Counted from the stretch's first letter, positions 1 to 9,438 are shown. The stretch: 64,000 nt of DNA from Maribacter sedimenticola (GCF_900188415.1 NZ_FZNV01000003.1:434001-498000), one strand, 5' to 3'. The notes: generated from the letters alone by a model not told the origin. A program made the numbers and translations.

Positions 1-2892
1 CTTTATACGCTTTACCAATATACCCGAGGCATCATCTAGCAACTGAATATCCTTAACGTTAACTTCTGACTTAATTAATTCTGAAACCGCCTTGATATCT
101 TTCTTGTCCTGCTCATCCAGTACGGGAATCATAATTTTCTGCAATGGCTGGCGTACCTTGATCTTTTCTTTTTGACGTATGGAGAGTACCAAAGAGGATA
201 TGGTCTGCGCTTTTTGCATTCTAACTTCCAAACCTTTATCTATCAAAGATTCATTGGCTACCGGAAAATCCGATAAATGTACACTTTCAAAACCGCCCTT
301 TACGGTTGCCTTGTTCAGGTCCAAATACAAACGATCCATAAAAAATGGTGCTATAGGAGCAGATAATCTTGCCACTACATCCAAACATGTATATAATGTC
401 TGATAGGCCGCAATTTTATCCTGTGCGTATTCACCTTTCCAAAAACGTCTCCTGCACAATCGTACATACCAGTTGCTTAAATTTTCTTGAACAAAGTCAG
501 AAATTGACCTTGCCGCCCTTGTGGGTTCATATTCGCCATACGCCGTATCTACTACCTTGATCAGGGAATTTAATTCTGACAAAATCCAACGGTCTATCTC
601 TGGACGTTCTTGCACCGGTACATCTGGCTCTTTATAAGAGAACGCATCTAGATTGGCATATAACCCAAAGAAAGAATACGTATTATAAATGGTACCAAAG
701 AACTTTCTTTTGACTTCAATGATGCCTTCCGTGTCAAACTTTAAATTATCCCATGGATTTGCATTACTGATCATATACCACCTGGTTGCATCTGCACCAT
801 GTTCGTTCATGGTTTCAAAGGGATCAACGGCATTACCCAAACGTTTTGACATTTTTTTGCCTTCCTTATCCAACACTAAACCGTTGGATACCACATTCTT
901 ATAGGCAACGGAATCAAAAACCATAGTAGCTATTGCATGTAGGGTGTAGAACCAACCACGTGTTTGGTCAACACCTTCGGCGATAAAATCTGCAGGAAAC
1001 GTTTTTCCTTCATCTATCAAATCCTTATTCTCAAATGGATAATGCCATTGAGCGTAAGGCATAGACCCACTATCAAACCAAACGTCTATAAGGTCGCTCT
1101 CACGCTTCATAGGCTTTCCAGAAGCCGATACCAATGTAATTTGATCTACGATATTCTTATGTAAATCTATTTTATCATAATTTTCCTCTGACATGTCTCC
1201 CACAACGAAATCTGCATAGATATCTTCTTGCAATACACCGGCCTCAATGGCTTTTGCCATTTCAGATTTCAGTTCGGCAACGGAACCAACAATTAATTCT
1301 TCCTTACCATCCTCGGTTCTCCAAATAGGTAAAGGAATACCCCAGTAACGTGATCTTGATAAATTCCAATCATTGGCATTTGCCAACCAGTTTCCAAACC
1401 TGCCTTCACCTGTGGCTTTTGGTTTCCAATTTATGGTCTGGTTCAATTCAAACATTCGTTCCTTGACATCTGCCACTTTTATGAACCACGAATCCAATGG
1501 ATAATACAAAATAGGCTTATCCGTACGCCAACAATTAGGATAACTATGTACGTATTTTTCAACCTTAAAGGCTTTGTTCTCTTCCTTGAGCTTTATGGCA
1601 ATCTCTACATCTACCGATCGTTCCGGAGCCTTACCATCTTCGTAATACTCGTTTTTCACATATTTACCGCCTAGCTCCTTTAATTCCGGTCTAAATTTAC
1701 CCTGTAGATCTACCAAAGGCACCAAGTTTCCATTCTCGTCCAATACCAACATTGGCGGAATTTCCGGTACGGCCTGTTTGGCAACCATAGCATCATCTGC
1801 CCCAAACGTTGGAGCTGTATGTACTATACCCGTACCATCTTCTGTTGTAACAAAATCACCAGCAATTATCCTAAATGCATTTTCTGCATTTTCATAAGGC
1901 AATACATAATCTAACAGTTGCTCATATTTAATGTTCAACAAGTCTTTACCCTTAAATTCTTTTACGACATAAAAAGGAATTTTTTTATCACCAGACGCAT
2001 AAGACAACAAATCCGATTTCTCCGACACCTGATTGTATTTACCCGAGAATTGTTTTCCTACCAAATTTTTGGCAAGTATAACGTTCATGGGTTCAAACGT
2101 ATATTGGTTATACGTTTCTACTAACACGTAATCAATTTTTGGCCCTACAGTTAACGCAGTGTTAGACGGCAATGTCCAAGGTGTCGTCGTCCAAGCTAAA
2201 AAGTAGACAGTACCTTCGTTTTGTAAAAAATCCGGTAAGGTTTCTTCTATTGCTTTAAATTGTGCGGTAACCGTAGTATCCGTCACATCTTGATAGGTAC
2301 CCGGCTGATTTAGTTCATGTGAGCTTAATCCCGTACCGGCTTTTGGCGAGTATGGTTGAATGGTGTACCCCTTGTAAATAAGGTCCTTGGAATATATTTG
2401 TTTTAACAACCACCATACGGTCTCCATGTATTTGGACTTGTAGGTAATATACGGGTCATCCATATCAACCCAATAACCAACCTGTTGGGTCATGGCGTTC
2501 CATACATCCGTATAGCGCATTACCGCTTTCTTACAAGCTGCATTGTATTCCTCAACGGATATCTTTACCCCAATATCCTCTTTGGTAATGCCCAGCTCTT
2601 TTTCCACTCCCAATTCTATTGGTAGTCCATGGGTATCCCAACCCGCTTTTCTTTTTACCTGAAATCCTTTCATGGTCTTATACCTAGGAAAAATATCCTT
2701 AATGGTACGTGCCATTACGTGATGGATACCGGGCATACCATTGGCCGATGGAGGACCTTCGTAAAACACATAGCTCTCCTTTCCCTCACGGGTAGAGATA
2801 CTTTTCTCAAAAATGGCATGGGTGGCCCAATAGTCCAAAATTTCTTCTGCAACCTTTGGTAAATCTAATCCTTGGTATTCTGCGAACTTCAT
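1..2892 (-). CDS. ileS: Isoleucyl-tRNA synthetase, 3' end cut by window edge
   Basis: Class I aminoacyl-tRNA synthetase that charges tRNA-Ile in the cytoplasm. 964 codons are visible; the C-terminal part lies beyond the left edge. The HIGH-type signature reads GIHH at about residues 55-58, the editing-domain block WTTTPWTLPSNT lies near residue 235, and the second class I signature reads KMSKR near residue 680. GIHH plus KMSKR (instead of KMSKS) is what I know from the eukaryote-like, type 2 IleRS clade common in Bacteroidetes, which includes mupirocin-insensitive enzymes; insensitivity here is inference. The ATG at 2892 is preceded on the minus strand by a TAATTTTG box (2928-2935). Transcribed divergently from the lipoprotein gene at 3079. 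Confidence 0.97.
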   Translation of the reverse strand, partial: MKFAEYQGLDLPKVAEEILDYWATHAIFEKSISTREGKESYVFYEGPPSANGMPGIHHVMARTIKDIFPRYKTMKGFQVKRKAGWDTHGLPIELGVEKELGITKEDIGVKISVEEYNAACKKAVMRYTDVWNAMTQQVGYWVDMDDPYITYKSKYMETVWWLLKQIYSKDLIYKGYTIQPYSPKAGTGLSSHELNQPGTYQDVTDTTVTAQFKAIEETLPDFLQNEGTVYFLAWTTTPWTLPSNTALTVGPKIDYVLVETYNQYTFEPMNVILAKNLVGKQFSGKYNQVSEKSDLLSYASGDKKIPFYVVKEFKGKDLLNIKYEQLLDYVLPYENAENAFRIIAGDFVTTEDGTGIVHTAPTFGADDAMVAKQAVPEIPPMLVLDENGNLVPLVDLQGKFRPELKELGGKYVKNEYYEDGKAPERSVDVEIAIKLKEENKAFKVEKYVHSYPNCWRTDKPILYYPLDSWFIKVADVKERMFELNQTINWKPKATGEGRFGNWLANANDWNLSRSRYWGIPLPIWRTEDGKEELIVGSVAELKSEMAKAIEAGVLQEDIYADFVVGDMSEENYDKIDLHKNIVDQITLVSASGKPMKRESDLIDVWFDSGSMPYAQWHYPFENKDLIDEGKTFPADFIAEGVDQTRGWFYTLHAIATMVFDSVAYKNVVSNGLVLDKEGKKMSKRLGNAVDPFETMNEHGADATRWYMISNANPWDNLKFDTEGIIEVKRKFFGTIYNTYSFFGLYANLDAFSYKEPDVPVQERPEIDRWILSELNSLIKVVDTAYGEYEPTRAARSISDFVQENLSNWYVRLCRRRFWKGEYAQDKIAAYQTLYTCLDVVARLSAPIAPFFMDRLYLDLNKATVKGGFESVHLSDFPVANESLIDKGLEVRMQKAQTISSLVLSIRQKEKIKVRQPLQKIMIPVLDEQDKKDIKAVSELIKSEVNVKDIQLLDDASGILVKRIK

Positions 2893-2927
2893 ACGAAAAT
2901 GCTTATGGCACTGGAATTTAAAGGCTG

Positions 2928-2935
2928 CAAAATTA
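2928..2935 (-). promoter_or_regulatory. Putative -7 box for ileS (TAATTTTG)
   Basis: On the minus strand this reads TAATTTTG, an exact match to the TAnnTTTG element of Bacteroidetes promoters, 36 bases before the ileS ATG. I see no clear -33 TTG, so this is motif evidence only. Confidence 0.4.
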
Positions 2936-3078
2936 TAAAATTTAGATTTAAATTATGGGTTTTGTCCACACTGAAATAGTAGGTTATATGCTAATGTGAA
3001 AAATATTAACATGTTTTACGTCCAAAATGTAAAATGACCCGTATATAACTCTAAACAATAACCATTTAACATAACACA

Positions 3079-3450
3079 ATGAAAAAAGTAATTTTAGGAT
3101 CATTAGCAATTTTAGCATTAAGTATGTCTATTTCCTGTAGAGAAACTGCAGACAAGGCAAAATCCGCTACAGAAGAAGCTGGTGCCGCTTTAGAGGAAGC
3201 TGGAGAAAGCTTGAAAGAAGCTGGTGAAGAGCTTGAAGAGGCTGGTGAAGGTGCTATGGATGCCGCCAAGGAAGCCAGTGAGGATGCTATGAAAGCTGCT
3301 GAAGATGCGGCCGAAACCGTAAAGGAAGCCGGTGAAAAAACCATGGATGCCGCAAAAGAAGCAGGTAACGACGTTAAGGATGCGGCCAATGAAGCTGCTG
3401 ACAAGGCTGCAAAAAAAGCCAATGAAATAGAAAAAGCGGTTAAAAACTAA
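3079..3450 (+). CDS. Ala/Glu/Lys-rich helical lipoprotein
   Basis: 123-residue predicted lipoprotein of unknown function. A hydrophobic signal (residues 2-19) ends in a lipobox with Cys at about residue 20. The rest is almost entirely A, E, K, D and G in imperfect repeats such as EEAGE, KEAGE and DAAKEA, so it should form one long amphipathic or coiled helix. The composition resembles LEA-like and YtxH-type proteins, but I cannot assign a family. It is a single-gene unit: ileS diverges upstream, and a strong hairpin terminator follows 24 bases after the stop. A cell-envelope or stress role is inference from the signal and composition. Confidence 0.8.
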   Translation: MKKVILGSLAILALSMSISCRETADKAKSATEEAGAALEEAGESLKEAGEELEEAGEGAMDAAKEASEDAMKAAEDAAETVKEAGEKTMDAAKEAGNDVKDAANEAADKAAKKANEIEKAVKN

Positions 3451-3473
3451 ATTAACCTCTCTCTTAAATTCTT

Positions 3474-3500
3474 AAAGACCCGTTATTGCGGGTCTTTTTT
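3474..3500. terminator. Bidirectional hairpin terminator
   Basis: Perfect 9-bp stem AAAGACCCG (3474-3482) and CGGGTCTTT (3489-3497) with loop TTATTG, followed by a T run on the plus strand and preceded by A-rich sequence. It sits between the converging genes ending at 3450 (+) and 3504 (-), so it can serve both. Confidence 0.85.
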
Positions 3501-3503
3501 TGT

Positions 3504-5915
3504 TTAAAAATAGTAGCCAAGTCCTAAGATGACATTACGCCCTGGTGCAACAATACCTGAGGAATAAGTCCTGTAACGTTGGTCCGTTATATTTTCCATA
3601 CTTGCGGATGCCTTTAAACTCTGCGAAATATCAAACTGCGAACGAAAATTCAACGTATACCATGACGGTGCAAACGGATTTCCATTTTCATCAACAGCAT
3701 AGATATATTCCTTTGATCGCTCAGACATTGAAAGATCATTATAAACTATCTCTCCATTATAGTTGACATAAAGATCTGTCTTTAACCTTTGGTTTTTCCA
3801 TATAATATGGAAATCCCCAAAAGTAGGTGCGGCATGTCTTGCGGGAGTCTCCGTACCATCTTCTTCCTCTTCCACACCTTGGGTAAAAGTAAGGTTGGAT
3901 CTCATGGACCATTGCTCGGTCAAATAGGCATCCAAACCAAATTCAAATCCGTAAACGAAAGCCTTGGCCGCATTTTGTATTGCTTGTACGTTACTTAGCT
4001 CACCGCCATATTCTATTTCAGAAACACCATTATAACTAAAATCCCTGCGCACCAATGCATCAACCAAATACGTATAATAGGCCGTACCCTTTATAATTAC
4101 CTTGTCCTTAATATTACGATGTATACCAAATTCTACATTATACGCATATTCAGGCTCCAGGTCTGGGTTGGGAACTACTACGGATCCCGGTTCAGAATCG
4201 AATATTTTACCTACATCATCAATATTGGGCGCCCTAAATCCTGTTGAACCGTTCAAGGTTATTTGTAAATTAGCCTTGGGAAACCAACTTAAACCTAAAC
4301 TACCCGTCAACGCCCCTGTACTTAAATCTGCTTTTTTAAATGGAAAGTCGTAAAACGTATCATCAAAATCCGCATTTACCCATACATGGCTATAACGAAG
4401 GCCGGACATTAATGTTAAATTAGGTTTGGCCTTATACTCACCATTGATATAACCCGCCAAACTCTGCCAAGTAGATCCATCTGGATAACGTGATGCCGAC
4501 GGATATTCCTCGTTGGTCACGATATTTCTATCGATACCTAAAGAACCAACCGTATTAAAAATATACTCCCCACCGTAATAAGTTTTAAAATTACCTATTT
4601 TCTTATTCTCCAAATCTATATTTACATTCAAGGCATTGACCTGTTCCTTGGTGGAATTCAACACATCATCCTGAAAATCCCTATTATGCCTACTTTCTTC
4701 AAAATGTTGATATGCCAAACCAAGCTTTAACCCATCATATACTTTACCATCACCTTTTCTTAAAACCTGGGCATTGGCCATAAACCATTTTTGAGGACCA
4801 TAATACCATTCTGCCGATCTTAACCCTTGCCCATCACTTGAAGGACGTATTAATCTATCATATCTAGAATAATCCGATGTTTCTGAAAAATATGCTCCCA
4901 GATTTAAATTCCATTTTGCATTGGGCCTGAACAATACTTTTTGCATTAGATTTATTTGATCATACCCTGTTGTAACCTGTGTTCTAGGTGACCCATTTTC
5001 CATTAATACATCCTCACCGTTATTACGCGTTACGTATGAATTCCTTAAATAAGAATCCGGTCCATGGGAACCCATTTTTAGATCTTGAAAATCGTTGTAG
5101 GTCACACTTGTTAGCGATGCCCACTTTTTTTTACCGATATTTATATTTGCATGCACCGTATTTTCATTGTTGGCCGATGAAAACCTATAATTGGTATTTC
5201 CCGCTACCAACAGGCTATCATTTTCTGCGAGTACTGGTTTTTTCGGGTAAAAGTTCATAACGCCCCCAATGGCATCACTCCCATAAATTACCGAACCCGG
5301 ACCAAATATTATTTCAGTATTCTTAATTGTATACGGATCTATTGAAATTATGTTTTGAATATTACCGCCCCTAAAAATAGCATTATTCATACGTACACCG
5401 TCTACGGACAATAGCAACCTATTAGTGGCAAAGCCCCTTATCATAGGACTACCACCACCTAATTGACTTTTTTGCACAAAGACCTTTCCGCTACTTTCAA
5501 GTAAATCTGCGGAAGTCTGGGGGGCAGTAAATGAAATAGACTTGGCATCTATGGATATGATTTTATTGGGTATATCCTTTTTCTGTTGCTCCCATTTGGA
5601 AACCGACATTACCACTTCATCCAATTGTTGGGCCTTCATAAATAAGTACACCTTATTTCCTTGTCGTAGCAACTGCTGTTTGGTGGTTTTATATTCTTCA
5701 TAACCAATATGCCGCAAGGTAATGCGTTCCCTATCCAAAAATAGGGATGCATTGAACCTGCCATCAAAATCTGAAAGGGCTATCTTGGATTTATCCTTGT
5801 TAAATATGGCCACATTGGATATGGCCTCGCCACTATCCTCATCTAGAACAGATATATACTGCGCATTGCCAATAAAGGCCATGAAAAACCATATGCCTAA
5901 AAAAAATTTATACAT
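3504..5915 (-). CDS. TonB-dependent outer-membrane receptor, heme/hemoglobin type
   Basis: 803-residue outer-membrane receptor for energy-dependent uptake. Signal peptide at about residues 1-18, then a carboxypeptidase-regulatory-like domain (about 20-90), a plug domain (about 105-225, with MIRGF and DGVRMNN motifs and the GPGSVIYGSDAIGG stretch), and a 22-strand-type barrel ending in an aromatic residue (GLGYYF). FRAP (near 557) followed by NPDL (near 582) are the two barrel motifs typical of heme/hemoglobin receptors, so heme is the best guess at the substrate; siderophore or another ligand is possible. The start overlaps the 3' end of recO by 8 bp, so it is probably co-transcribed with it. 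No heme-handling gene lies next to it. Confidence 0.9.
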   Translation of the reverse strand: MYKFFLGIWFFMAFIGNAQYISVLDEDSGEAISNVAIFNKDKSKIALSDFDGRFNASLFLDRERITLRHIGYEEYKTTKQQLLRQGNKVYLFMKAQQLDEVVMSVSKWEQQKKDIPNKIISIDAKSISFTAPQTSADLLESSGKVFVQKSQLGGGSPMIRGFATNRLLLSVDGVRMNNAIFRGGNIQNIISIDPYTIKNTEIIFGPGSVIYGSDAIGGVMNFYPKKPVLAENDSLLVAGNTNYRFSSANNENTVHANINIGKKKWASLTSVTYNDFQDLKMGSHGPDSYLRNSYVTRNNGEDVLMENGSPRTQVTTGYDQINLMQKVLFRPNAKWNLNLGAYFSETSDYSRYDRLIRPSSDGQGLRSAEWYYGPQKWFMANAQVLRKGDGKVYDGLKLGLAYQHFEESRHNRDFQDDVLNSTKEQVNALNVNIDLENKKIGNFKTYYGGEYIFNTVGSLGIDRNIVTNEEYPSASRYPDGSTWQSLAGYINGEYKAKPNLTLMSGLRYSHVWVNADFDDTFYDFPFKKADLSTGALTGSLGLSWFPKANLQITLNGSTGFRAPNIDDVGKIFDSEPGSVVVPNPDLEPEYAYNVEFGIHRNIKDKVIIKGTAYYTYLVDALVRRDFSYNGVSEIEYGGELSNVQAIQNAAKAFVYGFEFGLDAYLTEQWSMRSNLTFTQGVEEEEDGTETPARHAAPTFGDFHIIWKNQRLKTDLYVNYNGEIVYNDLSMSERSKEYIYAVDENGNPFAPSWYTLNFRSQFDISQSLKASASMENITDQRYRTYSSGIVAPGRNVILGLGYYF

Positions 5916-6636
5916 AAGTGTTAAAGACTTCGTTTAATACGGCAAGAGATTTTGGTTTTCTAAATCCCTGTAAATGCAATTCAAAATATAACACCAAAGA
6001 TTTAAGCAACTCTTGTCTATTGGTTTTTTTCATCTTTATGGTGTGAATTGCATCAAAATTTGTGCCTAAGAACGTCTTGAAATAATAAAAATTTTCTCCC
6101 CTCAACATTGGATTCAAGGTTTCCTTGCCCACAAATTCACCTTCCAAAAGGTCAAAATACGGTCTATCTTGTTGATAGACATCTGGATAGAAACCAAGGA
6201 ACTTTGTAAGGGACAGCATAAAATACAGATGAAAATTTGCAATATCATCATGTACGTCCAACCATTGTAGCGAAGCCTCTAAAAACTGAAACAAGTCTTC
6301 GTTTCTTTCTTCTTCACGAATACTGTTACCCAATAATTCCGCCAGAAATAGGGCCATGGCATTCTTGGCCATATTGGCGTATAACGTTTGGTAGTGGTAA
6401 TATACCTTGGCCTCCCTTATAGATTCCAATGAACCCTTGTTCTTATGGTTGACCACAATTTCCAATTGGGTAAGGGGTTGAAAATAGGCCGACTTTAATT
6501 TTCCTTTTTTAGAAGCTAGTACCCCGCGCAATAAATAGGACTTAACTCCGTCCGAAGCTGTAAATGCCTTAACGATGAGACTGGTATCGCCATATTTAAG
6601 TGCCGTAAAAACTATTGCCTTGGTCGTAACTTGCAT
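5908..6636 (-). CDS. recO: DNA repair protein RecO
   Basis: RecO of the RecFOR pathway, which helps load RecA onto SSB-coated single-stranded DNA. 242 residues starting MQVTTKAIV, with the N-terminal OB-fold (T-KAIV-----YGDTSLIV, then SYLLRGV) and the C-terminal helical region; the length is normal for the family. I chose the ATG at 6636. An in-frame extension to 6723 would run through the gdhA terminator hairpin (6698-6721) and across the TATCTTTG box (6657-6664), and it adds no conserved residues. The last 8 bp overlap the TonB-receptor start, giving an unusual recO-receptor transcription unit. Confidence 0.93.
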   Translation of the reverse strand: MQVTTKAIVFTALKYGDTSLIVKAFTASDGVKSYLLRGVLASKKGKLKSAYFQPLTQLEIVVNHKNKGSLESIREAKVYYHYQTLYANMAKNAMALFLAELLGNSIREEERNEDLFQFLEASLQWLDVHDDIANFHLYFMLSLTKFLGFYPDVYQQDRPYFDLLEGEFVGKETLNPMLRGENFYYFKTFLGTNFDAIHTIKMKKTNRQELLKSLVLYFELHLQGFRKPKSLAVLNEVFNTYV

Positions 6637-6656
6637 TGGAACGTGCTGTAAGACCA

Positions 6657-6664
6657 CAAAGATA
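6657..6664 (-). promoter_or_regulatory. Putative -7 box for recO (TATCTTTG)
   Basis: Reads TATCTTTG on the minus strand, an exact TAnnTTTG match 21 bases before the chosen recO ATG and downstream of the gdhA terminator. It supports the shorter recO start. Confidence 0.45.
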
Positions 6665-6689
6665 GCGGTTTGTATATTGGCCTTTGTAC

Positions 6690-6721
6690 AAAAAAAAGCG
6701 AGGTCTTTAGAAAGACCTCGC
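6690..6721 (-). terminator. Terminator of gdhA
   Basis: Perfect 11-bp stem GCGAGGTCTTT (6698-6708) and AAAGACCTCGC (6711-6721). On the minus strand it is followed by a run of T (complement of A at 6690-6697). It lies 38 bases past the gdhA stop. Confidence 0.85.
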
Positions 6722-6759
6722 AAATAAACACTTTAACCTTTTGGTTATGGACCAGGATT

Positions 6760-8103
6760 TTAAATCACCCCTTGAGCCAACATAGCATCGGCAACTTTCA
6801 CAAAACCTGCAATATTAGCACCTTTTACGTAGTTACAGAACCCATCTTCTTCCTTACCATATTGAATACAAGAATCATGTATATCTTCCATGATATCCCT
6901 TAATCTTTCATCTACTTCTTCCCTAGTCCAACTAATACGAAGGGAATTTTGGGACATTTCAAGTCCTGATGTGGCCACACCACCGGCATTTGATGCCTTC
7001 CCGGGAGCAAACAAAATTTTTGCGTTATTGAACTCATGAACGGCATCTGCATTACAAGGCATATTAGCTCCTTCCGCAACACACATACAGCCATTACTTA
7101 ATAAATTTTTGGCATCATTCTGGTCTAGTTCGTTTTGGGTGGCACAGGGCAAGGCAATATCACACTTTACGTTCCAAGGAGTCTGGCCTCCATGGAATTC
7201 TGCCGTTGGATATTTGTTGACGTATTCTGATATTCTACCGCGTTTGTTATTTTTCAAATCCATCACAAAGGCAAGTTTTTCATCATTTAATCCGTCTTTG
7301 TCATAAATAAATCCACTAGAATCCGAAAGAGTTACCACTTTGGCACCTAGGACAATGGCCTTTTCTGCTGCATACTGGGCAACGTTTCCTGAACCGGAAA
7401 TCACCACGGTTTTACCATTAAAACTTTCGTTTCTGGTCTTTAACATACTCTCAGCAAAATATACGGTACCATAGCCAGTAGCCTCTGGTCTAATCTTAGA
7501 CCCTCCCCAAGAAAGTCCCTTACCGGTCAATACACCCGTAAACTCATTTCTAATTTTTTTGTACATGCCAAAAAGGAATCCTATTTCACGCGCACCCACT
7601 CCAATATCTCCGGCAGGGACATCTGTATTGGGCCCTATGTGCCTATTAAGCTCCAACATAAAGGCATGGCAAAAACGCATGACCTCATCATCTGACTTAC
7701 CTTTTGGGTCAAAATCAGAACCCCCTTTACCACCACCCATAGGTAGGGTAGTTAGACTGTTCTTAAATACTTGCTCAAAAGCCAAAAACTTTAAGATACT
7801 TGCATTTACGGTTGGGTGAAAACGCAACCCTCCTTTATAAGGCCCAATGGCTGAGTTCATCTGAATTCTATATCCGCGGTTTACATGAATTTCCCCATCA
7901 TCATCTACCCATGCTACCCTAAACGACACTAAACGCTCTGGCTCAACCATTCTCAAAAGAATGTTCTTGCCATTATATATTTCATGCTTTGCAATATATG
8001 GTATAACAGTTTCTGCAACTTCTTGCACCGCCTGTATGAATTCTGGTTCGTGCCCATTCCTGGCAATAACCTCATCCATAAATGCTTTTATTTTATCTTC
8101 CAT
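6760..8103 (-). CDS. gdhA: NADP-type glutamate dehydrogenase
   Basis: 447-residue glutamate dehydrogenase, the usual length of the hexameric bacterial/fungal enzyme. It interconverts 2-oxoglutarate plus ammonium with glutamate in the cytoplasm. Visible are the N-terminal substrate-binding region with PMGGGKGG (catalytic-lysine region), the DVPAGDIGVG block, and the Rossmann segment VVISGSGNVAQYAAEKA. Length and these blocks fit the NADP(H)-dependent assimilatory type; cofactor preference cannot be read with certainty. Single-gene unit: its own -7 box at 8151-8158 and a strong terminator at 6690-6721. Confidence 0.96.
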   Translation of the reverse strand: MEDKIKAFMDEVIARNGHEPEFIQAVQEVAETVIPYIAKHEIYNGKNILLRMVEPERLVSFRVAWVDDDGEIHVNRGYRIQMNSAIGPYKGGLRFHPTVNASILKFLAFEQVFKNSLTTLPMGGGKGGSDFDPKGKSDDEVMRFCHAFMLELNRHIGPNTDVPAGDIGVGAREIGFLFGMYKKIRNEFTGVLTGKGLSWGGSKIRPEATGYGTVYFAESMLKTRNESFNGKTVVISGSGNVAQYAAEKAIVLGAKVVTLSDSSGFIYDKDGLNDEKLAFVMDLKNNKRGRISEYVNKYPTAEFHGGQTPWNVKCDIALPCATQNELDQNDAKNLLSNGCMCVAEGANMPCNADAVHEFNNAKILFAPGKASNAGGVATSGLEMSQNSLRISWTREEVDERLRDIMEDIHDSCIQYGKEEDGFCNYVKGANIAGFVKVADAMLAQGVI

Positions 8104-8150
8104 AAAGCTATTTACAATTGTATTAATTTATTGATTTCAAAATATAACGG

Positions 8151-8158
8151 CAAAATTA
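8151..8158 (-). promoter_or_regulatory. Putative -7 box for gdhA (TAATTTTG)
   Basis: Minus-strand TAATTTTG, an exact TAnnTTTG match 47 bases before the gdhA ATG. Confidence 0.4.
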
Positions 8159-8205
8159 TGTTATTCATGTAATTTATTACGTACTTTTTTTAAAAGTTGA
8201 TAATT

Positions 8206-8225
8206 TTTGTTGTTTTAACAACAAA
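8206..8225. promoter_or_regulatory. Perfect AT-rich palindrome upstream of gdhA
   Basis: TTTGTTGTT (8206-8214) and AACAACAAA (8217-8225) are exact reverse complements separated by two T. It lies between the 3' end of the cystathionine gamma-synthase-family gene and the gdhA promoter. No T run follows on the minus strand, so it is a poor terminator; an operator is possible. Confidence 0.35.
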
Positions 8226-8264
8226 TAATCGATTTTAGATTCTAAAGTTCAATAAAATTACATT

Positions 8265-9419
8265 TTAAGTTAACGCTTGCTTTAAATCCGCAATTAAATC
8301 CTCAGAATCCTCAATACCAACACTTAAGCGAATCAGTGCATCTACTACACCACTTTTTTCCCGCTCTTCTTTAGGAATACTGGCATGGGTCATACTTGCA
8401 GGGTGCCCAGCAAGACTTTCTACCCCTCCCAATGATTCCGCCAACGTAAATACCCGCAAGCTTTCAACAATTTTTATGGCATCTTCATAACTGCCGCCTT
8501 TTGGAATAAATGATATCATACCTCCAAAATCCTTCATTTGTGTCTTGGCAATGTCGTGGTTGGGATGATCGTCAAAACCTGGCCAATATACTTTTTCAAC
8601 GTTTGGACTGTTCCGTAAAAAATGGGCTATGGCCTTACCGTTTTCACAATGGCGCTGCATTCTTACATGAAGGGTCTTGATACCCCGCAATACCAAAAAA
8701 CTATCCATTGGACCACATACGGCACCGCTGGCATTCTGGATAAAATACAACCTATCTGCCAAAACCTTATCCTTAACAACCAATGCCCCCACGACCGTAT
8801 CACTATGTCCCCCTAAATATTTGGTAGCGGAATGCATTACGATATCAGCACCCAAATCTAATGGAGTTTGTAAATAGGGGGTTGCAAAGGTATTATCAAC
8901 GCCCAAAAGTATATTCTTTCCTTGTACCAAAGTTGCTACAGCCTTAATATCAATGATACCCATCATAGGATTGGTAGGTGTTTCTACCCAGATAAGTTTG
9001 GTATTTTTATTGATTTTGGACTGTATGGCAGCTGTACTTCTCATCCCCACAAAATGAAAAACAATACCATACTTTTCAAAAATTTTCTTGAAAATTCTAT
9101 AGGTACCCCCATAAAGATCATGCGTAGAAATTACCTCGTCTCCCGGTTCCAATAATTTTATTACGGCATCTATGGCTGCCAAACCACTTCCAAAAGCCAA
9201 ACCATGGGTGCCGTTCTCAATACTGGCCAAAGCATTTTCCAAAGCTGTCCTAGTAGGATTTGCACTTCTAGAATATTCATATCCCTTATGCCCTCCAGGT
9301 GTAGTTTGCGCATAGGTAGAGGTTTGATAGATAGGAGGCATTACGGCACCATATGCCTTTTCCGGTATTTGACCTCCATGAATTGCCTTTGTATTGAACT
9401 TTAAATCCTTACCACCCAT
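8265..9419 (-). CDS. Cystathionine gamma-synthase/lyase family PLP enzyme
   Basis: 384-residue Cys/Met-metabolism PLP-dependent transsulfuration enzyme. It shows the YEYSR-ANPTR block near residue 50, FGSGLAA, the aspartate region DNTFATPYLQ, and the PLP lysine in HSATKYLGGHSD near residue 195. The family includes cystathionine gamma-synthase, cystathionine gamma/beta-lyase and methionine gamma-lyase; the sequence alone does not choose between them, though gamma-synthase/lyase is most likely. I prefer ATG 9419 (MGGKDLKF) to ATG 9428, because the -7 box ends at 9439 and the upper ATG would leave almost no leader. No other methionine or cysteine gene is adjacent. Confidence 0.9.
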   Translation of the reverse strand: MGGKDLKFNTKAIHGGQIPEKAYGAVMPPIYQTSTYAQTTPGGHKGYEYSRSANPTRTALENALASIENGTHGLAFGSGLAAIDAVIKLLEPGDEVISTHDLYGGTYRIFKKIFEKYGIVFHFVGMRSTAAIQSKINKNTKLIWVETPTNPMMGIIDIKAVATLVQGKNILLGVDNTFATPYLQTPLDLGADIVMHSATKYLGGHSDTVVGALVVKDKVLADRLYFIQNASGAVCGPMDSFLVLRGIKTLHVRMQRHCENGKAIAHFLRNSPNVEKVYWPGFDDHPNHDIAKTQMKDFGGMISFIPKGGSYEDAIKIVESLRVFTLAESLGGVESLAGHPASMTHASIPKEEREKSGVVDALIRLSVGIEDSEDLIADLKQALT

Positions 9420-9438
9420 AGCTAACAAATATTTTACA

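Noticed and set aside
3066-3422. Open frame of 118 codons antisense to the Ala/Glu-rich lipoprotein gene
   Set aside because: It exists only because the repetitive GC-biased codons of the lipoprotein lack stops on the reverse strand; it would cut through the promoter region and has no family features.
6637-6723. N-terminal extension of RecO to an ATG at 6723
   Set aside because: It would translate the gdhA terminator hairpin and cross the recO promoter box, and RecO homologues start at the MQVTTKAIV position.
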